The notes beneath the pieces are model-generated. The model was not told where the DNA came from, searched no databases, and saw only the letters and a program-made list of their open reading frames with translations. A stretch of 64,000 bases of DNA, taken from NCBI RefSeq assembly GCF_003590945.1, contig NZ_QYUK01000011.1, forward strand, positions 2,632,001 through 2,696,000, in the 5' to 3' direction. Source of the DNA: Oleomonas cavernae (lineage in GTDB: Bacteria > Pseudomonadota > Alphaproteobacteria > Zavarziniales > Zavarziniaceae). Each line of letters begins with the position of its first letter. Within the stretch, counting starts at the first letter, position 1. This document shows positions 58,144 through 64,000 of this stretch, one piece after another. The position numbers were made by a program, and so were the translations under genes.

Positions 58144-58285
58144 TTTCCCTCTCCGCCGCTTGCGGGGAGAGGGAGGGGCCCGACGCGCAAGCGGCGGGAG
58201 GGTGAGGTGGTGGGTCGCCACAAATTACGCCCTACGCCACCAACCCACCTCACCCCACCCTCTCCCCCTGAAGGGCGGAGAGGGC
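58144..58285. repeat. Large inverted intergenic repeat between dctD and the LysR gene
   Basis: CCCTCTCCGCC near 58147 and GGCGGAGAGGG near 58275 pair across the interval. Inside, GGGAGGGTGAGGTGGTGGGT (from ~58194) is mirrored by ACCCACCTCACCCCACCCTC (to ~58262). A nested hairpin CCCTCTCC...GGGAGAGGG lies at the left. This element type is common between convergent genes of high-GC alphaproteobacteria and may act as a bidirectional terminator. Confidence 0.75.
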
Positions 58286-59179
58286 TCAAAGTGCACCCGC
58301 CGCCCGCAGCCAGTCGCGGAAGTGACGCAGGTCGTCGCGCCGCTCACGCCCGGGGCGATGCACCAGCCAGTAGGACTCGGGGCCCTGCGCGGTCAGGCCG
58401 AAGGGCTGGACCAGGCGGCCCGCCGCCAGGTCGTCGGTGACGAAGGGGCCGTGGGTGAGCAGCACGCCCAGGCCCGCCACCGCGGCGGCGATCGCCTGGG
58501 ACGAGGATTCAAAGCGCCGGATCGCCCGCGGCTCCAGCCCCGCGAGCCCCGCCGCCTCGAGCCAGATCGCCCAGTCGCGGGCGCGCAGTGGCGCCACCAC
58601 CTCGAGCCAGGTGACGCCCGCCAGGTCGGCCGGCCGCGCCAGCCCCGCCGCAATCGCCGGTGCCGCCACGGGAAACATCACCTCGGGCATCAGGGGCAGT
58701 GCGGTCAGGCCCGGCCAATCGTCCGGCCCGCGGCCGAAGCCGACCGCGATGTCCGCGACCCCTTCGACCAGCTTGTCGACCGGCTCGGTGGCGGTGGCCA
58801 GGCGCAGGTCGATGGCCGGCCAGCGATCCTGGAACTGGCCCAGGCGCGGGATCAGCCAGCGCATGGCGAAGGTCGCCAGCACCGCCACGGTCAGCGGCCC
58901 GTCGTTGCGGGCCGTGTCGATCAGGCGGATGCCGTCCTCGATCTGGGCAAAAGCCTGGGTGAGGCGCGGCAGCAGGACCGCGCCCGCCGCGGTCGGCACC
59001 AGGCGGCCGGCGATACGGGCGAACAGGGGCTGGCCCAGATCGGCCTCCAGGCTGCGCAGATGCTGGCTGACCGCGGGCTGGCTGACGTGCAGCGCCCGCG
59101 CCGCCGCGGCCACCCCGCCCAGGCGATGGACAGCCTCGGCGGCCCGCAGGGCATTGAGGGGCGGCAGGCGGCGCGACAT
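58286..59179 (-). CDS. LysR family transcriptional regulator (GcvA-like)
   Basis: 297 residues. HTH PLNALRAAEAVHRLGGVAAA ARALHVSQPAVSQHLRSLEA at the N-terminus, effector-binding domain of the periplasmic-binding type (DGPLTVAVLATFAMRWLIPR, VADIAVGFGRG). RLPPLNALRAAEA is typical of the GcvA subgroup. Divergent from the EamA gene across 97 bases, so it probably regulates that gene and itself. Confidence 0.92.
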   Translation of the reverse strand: MSRRLPPLNALRAAEAVHRLGGVAAAARALHVSQPAVSQHLRSLEADLGQPLFARIAGRLVPTAAGAVLLPRLTQAFAQIEDGIRLIDTARNDGPLTVAVLATFAMRWLIPRLGQFQDRWPAIDLRLATATEPVDKLVEGVADIAVGFGRGPDDWPGLTALPLMPEVMFPVAAPAIAAGLARPADLAGVTWLEVVAPLRARDWAIWLEAAGLAGLEPRAIRRFESSSQAIAAAVAGLGVLLTHGPFVTDDLAAGRLVQPFGLTAQGPESYWLVHRPGRERRDDLRHFRDWLRAAGAL

Positions 59180-59276
59180 CGCATCACTTTAGTTTTTCTT
59201 ATGTGAGATGCACAAGGGCCGATTGGACAAGCCCGCCCTAGCTTGCCATCGTGGTCCCCTTGAAGAGGTTTGGATC

Positions 59277-60197
59277 ATGTTTGGCTTATGGGTGCCGATG
59301 ACCGTGGTGGCGGCCGGCCTGCAAACCCTGCGCACCGCCCAGCAGAAGCGCCTGACCGGGGTGATCGGCCAGAACGGGGCCCATTTCGCCCGCTATTTCT
59401 ATGGTGCGCCGCTGGCCGCCCTGCTGCTGTTCCTGCTCGACCGGTCGGGGCAGATCGTGCCGACGCCCGATTGGCATTTCTTCCTCTATGGGCTGGGCGG
59501 CGGCGTGGCGCAGATCATCGCCACCGGCTGCCTGATCCACGCCTACACCCTGCGCAATTTCACCGTGGCCACCACCTTCTCCAAGACCGAGATCATCCAG
59601 GCCGCGCTTTTGTCGATGATCCTGCTGGGCGAAGGGCTGGAGATCAGCGGCTGGGTCGCGATCGCCATCGGCTTTGCCGGCCTGGTGCTGCTGACCGCGG
59701 GCAAGCAGGCTCAGGGCATCGCCGGCCTGGGCCGGGCCTGGCGTGAACCGGTCACGCTCTACGGCCTGGCCTCGGGCGGCTTTTTCGCCCTGTCCAGCAT
59801 CGCCATCCGCGCCGCCTCACTGAGTTTCGACGATGGCACCAGCCTGATGCGGGCGGCAACCACGCTCGCCACCATCACGGCCATGCAGACCACGCTGATG
59901 GGCGGCTATCTGCTGCTGCGCAACCGCGCGGCGCTGACCGGCGCCCTGCTGCGGGCGGCCAGGCCAGCGGCCAGCGTGGGCATCATGTCGGTGATCGGCT
60001 CGTTCGGCTGGTTCTATGCCATGACCCTGGAACCCGTGGCCCATGTCCGGGCCCTGGGCCAGGTGGAAATCGTCTTCACCATCGCCATGACGATCTTTGT
60101 CTTCCGCGAGCGGCCGACCCGGGTGGAATACGCCGGCGTCGCCCTGGTCATCGCCAGCGTGCTGATCCTGCTGCTGGCCGCGGGGCTTACGGGGTAA
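59277..60197 (+). CDS. EamA-type membrane transporter
   Basis: 306 residues with ~10 membrane spans in two EamA repeats (VATTFSKTEIIQAALLSMIL LGEGLEISGWVAIAIGFAGL; PVAHVRALGQVEIVFTIAMT IFVFRERPTRVEYAGVALVI). Likely an exporter of a small metabolite. The ATG at 59277 begins MFGLWVPMTVVAAGLQT. Its end overlaps the convergent GGDEF-like gene by 11 bases. Confidence 0.88.
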   Translation: MFGLWVPMTVVAAGLQTLRTAQQKRLTGVIGQNGAHFARYFYGAPLAALLLFLLDRSGQIVPTPDWHFFLYGLGGGVAQIIATGCLIHAYTLRNFTVATTFSKTEIIQAALLSMILLGEGLEISGWVAIAIGFAGLVLLTAGKQAQGIAGLGRAWREPVTLYGLASGGFFALSSIAIRAASLSFDDGTSLMRAATTLATITAMQTTLMGGYLLLRNRAALTGALLRAARPAASVGIMSVIGSFGWFYAMTLEPVAHVRALGQVEIVFTIAMTIFVFRERPTRVEYAGVALVIASVLILLLAAGLTG

Positions 60198-60663
60198 GGC
60201 GGAAATCGCTGACCGTGATGGTGCCCTTGCGCGACAGGGCGGCCACCTGGTTGCCGCCGTGGGCCAGGGCGAAGGCCTGGGCCGTCCGCGCCCGCCCCAG
60301 GATGGTCTCGGCGGTATCCTCGGCACTCTCGAAGCCGGCGACGCCGAGGCTGAGGGGGGCCGGCGAGCGGCCGACATAGTGGTACAGGATCCGCTCGGCG
60401 ATGCGCCGGGCCAGGTCGAGCGGCGATTCAACGGCGACGATGCAGTATTCGCCGGGTTCGACTTCGCCGATGGTATCGGACGGGCGCAGCAGGTTGGCCA
60501 GTTCCACCAGGTCGACGGCGGCCTCCGCCGCCTCGGGACGCAGGCAGATCACGGAAAATTCCCGGAAATAGCGGAAGCCGCGGTTGACCTCGCCGCGAAG
60601 CCTGGCTTCGAGATCCTGCCTGCTGCCGGCAATAATCGACCCTGTGTGATCAGCCTGGGACAT
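60187..60663 (-). CDS. Degenerate GGDEF-like protein
   Basis: 158 residues. The C-terminal half resembles the end of a GGDEF domain (LSLGVAGFESAEDTAETILG RARTAQAFALAHGGNQVAAL, compare SIGVA...A..LL..AD.AL..AK..GRN). FREFSVICLRPE and RPSDTIGEVEPGEYCIVAVE match the strand and hairpin around the active site, where GGDEF reads EPGEY. Such a site would not make cyclic di-GMP. It may bind a nucleotide or act as a scaffold; the assignment is by pattern only. Confidence 0.55.
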   Translation of the reverse strand: MSQADHTGSIIAGSRQDLEARLRGEVNRGFRYFREFSVICLRPEAAEAAVDLVELANLLRPSDTIGEVEPGEYCIVAVESPLDLARRIAERILYHYVGRSPAPLSLGVAGFESAEDTAETILGRARTAQAFALAHGGNQVAALSRKGTITVSDFRLTP

Positions 60664-60883
60664 CGCCAAACGCCTCGCCGTTCATCGTATACTTGCAATT
60701 CATTCCGTATTCTCGGGCGGGGTCCGTTAAAGCAGCCTTAAGACCCGGCGCGCCCGGCGCCACTTTCGGGCCGATCGTCGCAACCGGGGTATTGGCCCAA
60801 TGGCTAGGTGATTTCGCCGGGCACAAGCGCTATGGTCCGCGCCGCAATTCGCTCCCCAGTTCGCTCCAAGTCCCGAGGATCAT

Positions 60884-61417
60884 ATGGACATCTCGAAGGT
60901 TTCCATCGGCAAGAACCCGCCCGACGACATCAATGTCGTGATCGAGATTCCCCAGGGCGGGGTGCCCGTGAAGTACGAACTCGACAAGGAATCGGGCGCC
61001 CTGTTCGTCGACCGTTTCCTGCACACCGCCATGTACTACCCGGGCAACTACGGCTTCATCCCCCACACCAAGTCGGACGACGGCGACCCCTGCGACGTGA
61101 TCGTGGTCGGCCAGGCGCCGGTGGTGCCCGGCTCGATCATCCGGGTGCGCCCGATCGGCGCCCTGATGATGGAAGACGAGGCCGGCGGCGACGAGAAGAT
61201 CATCGCCGTGCCGGTGGACAAGCTCCACCCCTTCTACAAGGACGTGAAGTCCTACCTCGACCTGCCCACCATCCTGTGCGAGCAGATCGCCCACTTCTTC
61301 CAGCACTACAAGGACCTGGAAAAAGGCAAGTGGGTGACGATCGTGAAATGGGTCGATACCGAGGAAGCCAAGGCCCTGATCGTCAAGGGCATCGAGCGCG
61401 CCATCGCCGAAGTCTGA
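60884..61417 (+). CDS. ppa: Inorganic pyrophosphatase
   Basis: 177 residues, family [32 protein letters not shown] and the metal-binding signature [12 protein letters not shown] are intact; [32 protein letters not shown] is the C-terminal helix. Hydrolyses the pyrophosphate from biosynthesis. A strong hairpin follows. Confidence 0.97.
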   Translation: MDISKVSIGKNPPDDINVVIEIPQGGVPVKYELDKESGALFVDRFLHTAMYYPGNYGFIPHTKSDDGDPCDVIVVGQAPVVPGSIIRVRPIGALMMEDEAGGDEKIIAVPVDKLHPFYKDVKSYLDLPTILCEQIAHFFQHYKDLEKGKWVTIVKWVDTEEAKALIVKGIERAIAEV

Positions 61418-61442
61418 CAAGACTGCCGACATTACTGTCGGT

Positions 61443-61478
61443 ATGCAAACGGGCGCCCTTCGGGGCGCCCGTTTGCAT
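61443..61478 (+). terminator. Transcription terminator hairpin after ppa
   Basis: A perfect 16-bp stem ATGCAAACGGGCGCCC / GGGCGCCCGTTTGCAT with a TTCG tetraloop, 26 bases after the ppa stop. No T-run follows in either direction. Confidence 0.7.
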
Positions 61479-61620
61479 GTCGGGACCATGACATGGTTGC
61501 ATGTGGCGGCCGGGCGGCTTAACTCTTCGCCCCAAGGGGCTGTGGCCGGTCCGACAGGCTGGGGGCGAGGAGACCGTCCGCACGACGTCGGCACTTGGCC
61601 GAAGGGACGAGGCTAAAGTA

Positions 61621-63267
61621 ATGACCAAGGGACCGTTGCCGGCCGATCTGCCGCGCGGCATGGATCTGCTCCACACACCCCGCCTGAACAAGGGCACCGC
61701 CTTCTCCGAGGAAGAGCGCGAGGCGCTGGGCCTTGTCGGCCTGCTGCCCGAGGGCGTCGACACGGAGGAGAACCGCCTGCGACGGGTCATGTTGCAGTTG
61801 GACAAGAAGTCGACGGACATGGGCCGTTACATCTTCCTGCAATCCCTGGCCGACAACGACCGCACCTTGTTCTACAAGGCGATCATGTCCGACCCGGTGC
61901 GCTTCATGCCCATCGTCTACACGCCCACCGTGGGCGAGGCCTGCCGGACCTACGGCCACATCATGCGCCGGCCCAAGGGCATCTACCTCAGCATCAACCG
62001 CCGCGGCCGGGTGGCCGAGATCCTGCGCAACTGGCCTGAGAAGGATATCCGCTTCATCGTCGTGACCGACGGCGAGCGGATCCTGGGCCTGGGCGACCTC
62101 GGCACCAACGGCATGGGCATTCCGATCGGCAAGCTGAACCTCTATACCGCCTGCGCCGGCGTGCCGCCGCGCATGGCCCTGCCGGTGATGATCGACGTCG
62201 GCACCAACAACGAGGCCCTGCTGCGCGATCCCCTGTACCTGGGCCTGCGCCAGCCCCGCGTGCGCGGGCCGGAATACGACAGCTTCCTCGACGAATTCGT
62301 GACCGCGGTGCAGGAGGTCTTCCCGAGCTGCTGCATCCAGTTCGAGGATTTCGCCAATATCAATGCCGTGCCCCTGCTGCAGCGCTATCGCGACAAGGTG
62401 TGCTGCTTCAACGACGACATCCAGGGCACCGCGGGCGTGGCTGTCGCCGGCATCCTGGCCGCCCTGCGCATGACCGGCAAACCGCTGGCCGAGCAGCAGT
62501 TCCTGTTCCTGGGCGCCGGCAGCGCCGGCACCGGCATCGCCTCGCTGATCGTCCAGGTCATGCAGCAGGCCGGGCTGTCGGAGGCGGAAGCCCGGCAGCG
62601 CTGCTGGCTGTTCGATGTCAACGGCCTGCTGGTGGAAAGCCGCAACGACCTGGCCTCGTTCCAGCGGCCCTTCGCCCACGCGGCGCCGCCGGCCAACGAT
62701 TTCGTCACCGCGATCGAGAGTTTGAAGCCGACCGGCATCATCGGCGTCTCGGCCGTGCCCAGGGCCTTCAATCAATTGGTGATCGAGGCGATGGCGCGGC
62801 TGAACGAGCGGCCGATCATCTTCCCCTATTCCAATCCCACCAGCCATGCCGAGTGTACGGCCGAGGAAGCCTATCGCTGGTCCGAGGGCCGGGCGATCTT
62901 CGCCAGCGGCAGCCCCTTTCCGCCGGTGCGCCTGGGCGACAGGACGCTGATTCCCGGCCAGGGCAACAATGTCTACATCTTCCCCGCCGTGGGCCTGGCC
63001 GTCTTCGCGACCGAGGCGACCCGGGTGACGGACCAGATGTTCATCACCGCGGCGCGCGCCGTCGCCGCCCAGGTCAGCGAGGCCGACCTGGCCGCCGGCC
63101 TGATCTATCCGCCCCTGTCGGGCATCCTGGAAGCCTCGATCCACGTCGCGGTCGATGTCGCCCGCACCATCTTCGCCGCGGGGCTGGCCCGGGTCGACGA
63201 GCCCGCCGACCTCGAGGCCTTCATCCGCTCCCGCATGTGGCAGGCTCATTACCGCCAGTTGATCTAG
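61621..63267 (+). CDS. maeA: NAD-dependent malic enzyme
   Basis: 548 residues, the MaeA-type short form without a phosphotransacetylase tail. LNKGTAFSEEEREALGLVGL LP at the start, YTPTVGEACRTYGHIMRRPK, catalytic Lys region near GLGDLGTNGMGIPIGKL, metal-binding CIQFEDFANINA and FNDDIQGTAG, NAD-binding GAGSAGTGIASLI. Converts malate to pyruvate and CO2. With DctA nearby it supports growth on C4 acids. Confidence 0.95.
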   Translation: MTKGPLPADLPRGMDLLHTPRLNKGTAFSEEEREALGLVGLLPEGVDTEENRLRRVMLQLDKKSTDMGRYIFLQSLADNDRTLFYKAIMSDPVRFMPIVYTPTVGEACRTYGHIMRRPKGIYLSINRRGRVAEILRNWPEKDIRFIVVTDGERILGLGDLGTNGMGIPIGKLNLYTACAGVPPRMALPVMIDVGTNNEALLRDPLYLGLRQPRVRGPEYDSFLDEFVTAVQEVFPSCCIQFEDFANINAVPLLQRYRDKVCCFNDDIQGTAGVAVAGILAALRMTGKPLAEQQFLFLGAGSAGTGIASLIVQVMQQAGLSEAEARQRCWLFDVNGLLVESRNDLASFQRPFAHAAPPANDFVTAIESLKPTGIIGVSAVPRAFNQLVIEAMARLNERPIIFPYSNPTSHAECTAEEAYRWSEGRAIFASGSPFPPVRLGDRTLIPGQGNNVYIFPAVGLAVFATEATRVTDQMFITAARAVAAQVSEADLAAGLIYPPLSGILEASIHVAVDVARTIFAAGLARVDEPADLEAFIRSRMWQAHYRQLI

Positions 63268-63363
63268 GCCGGGGATGACGCCCTTCCATAGGGAGCGGCG
63301 TTTGCACCGCAGCGCAGCGCGTGCAAGACTCACGCCCAAGGGTCGGCAGGGGTTGGCATCGAC

Positions 63364-64000
63364 GTGATCAAGCGGTTCTATCGCGCCATTATCGGGGCTC
63401 CCCGGGATCCATTGTCCAAGGAAACGCGCCAGCACATGGCGCTGGCGGCCTTCCTGGCCTGGGTCGGGCTGGGGGCGGACGGGCTTTCTTCGGCCAATTA
63501 CGGGCCCGAGGAAGCCTTCCTGGCCCTGGGCAGCCACACCCACCTGGCGCTCTATATCGCCGCGATGACGGGCTTGACCGTGTTCGTCATCTCGCTGGCC
63601 TACAACCAGGTCATCCGGCTGTTCCCGTCGGGCGGCGGCGGCTACAAGGTGGCGACCACCCTGCCCGGCCCCACGCCGGGCTGGTGTCGGGCTCGGCCTT
63701 GATGGTCGACTATGTCCTGACCATCGCGATTTCCGTGGCGAGCGGGGTCGATGCCCTGTTCAGCTTGCTGCCCCTGGGCTTCCAGGCGGCCAAGCTGCCG
63801 GTCGAGGTCGTGGTGATCGTCACCCTGATGGGCCTCAACCTGCGCGGCATGAAGGAGCCGCTGACCCTCTTGGTGCCGGTGTTTCTGGGCTTCGTCGCCA
63901 CCCACCTCGCCCTGATCCTGGCCGGCATCTTCGCCCATGCCGACCAGTTGCCCGGCCTGATCCCGGCGACCCTGGCGGAAACCGGCGACCTGACCCGCGA
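63364..64000 (+). CDS. APC family amino acid permease (partial, frameshifted)
   Basis: Starts at GTG 63364 with MIKRFYRAIIGAPRDPLSKE and membrane segments AFLAWVGLGADGLSSANYGP EEAF and LYIAAMTGLTVFVISLAYNQ VI. The frame breaks in the C run 63669-63672; one C restores GPHAGLVSGSALMVDYVLTI AISVASGVDALFSLLPL, and the gene runs off the right edge. The GGGGYKVA segment and overall layout fit APC permeases. Substrate unknown. Confidence 0.82.

Overview
The window is a high-GC stretch of an alphaproteobacterial chromosome. Evidence for this: the tRNA-Tyr/tRNA-Gly/tuf/tRNA-Trp/secE/nusG/rplKAJL/rpoB order, the dnaX-ybaB-recR block next to a short SRP RNA, a CycM-type membrane cytochrome c, a yejABEF transporter, and a DctABD system with a sigma-54 promoter. 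The genus cannot be fixed from the sequence alone.

Layout. 1-7.9 kb (minus strand): translation/transcription operon with three tRNAs, EF-Tu, SecE, NusG, L11, L1, L10, L7/L12 and the first 839 codons of RpoB. 8-15 kb: rlmB, a short-chain dehydrogenase, tRNA-Thr, two small DUF proteins, and a YjfK/YjfL/PspA-like envelope cluster with an XRE regulator. 14.8-19.8 kb: two RcnB/CigR-like secreted proteins, truA-fmt-def, panD, sodC, greB. 19.8-26.5 kb: a DUF3857/transglutaminase membrane protein, two small secreted proteins, recR-ybaB-dnaX and the SRP RNA. 26.5-29 kb: a Ro60/TROVE protein gene (rsr) preceded by a tandem array of tRNA-like Y RNAs, then an independent ncRNA candidate with its own promoter and terminator. 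29-42 kb: a secreted protein, nudC, pheA, cycM, a lone YejA paralogue, an SGNH-TPR protein, yejABEF. 41.7-50.4 kb: NlpC/P60 peptidase, leucyl aminopeptidase, GST, TAXI binding protein, PaiB, an esterase lipoprotein, an ICMT-type methyltransferase and an acyltransferase. 50.4-54.8 kb: GMC oxidoreductase flanked by repeats, a monooxygenase/SoxR pair sharing a perfect SoxR box, and dctA. 54.8-64 kb: dctBD, LysR/EamA pair, a GGDEF-like fragment, ppa, malic enzyme and the start of an APC permease.

The most interesting element is the rsr locus. At least two tRNA mimics lie on the same strand upstream of the Ro60 gene. In each, the order is T-arm, acceptor-like hairpin capped by a GNRA tetraloop, D-arm, that is, a circularly permuted tRNA closed by outer helices, as in YrlA-type bacterial Y RNAs. 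The copies are embedded in ~225-250 bp direct repeats with alternative pairings. A candidate sigma-54 promoter lies upstream.

The sequence also carries at least 13 apparent base losses, all in or at C/G homopolymer runs, which break 11 genes including the essential rplK and rplA. They are almost certainly assembly errors, and the genes are annotated here across the breaks.
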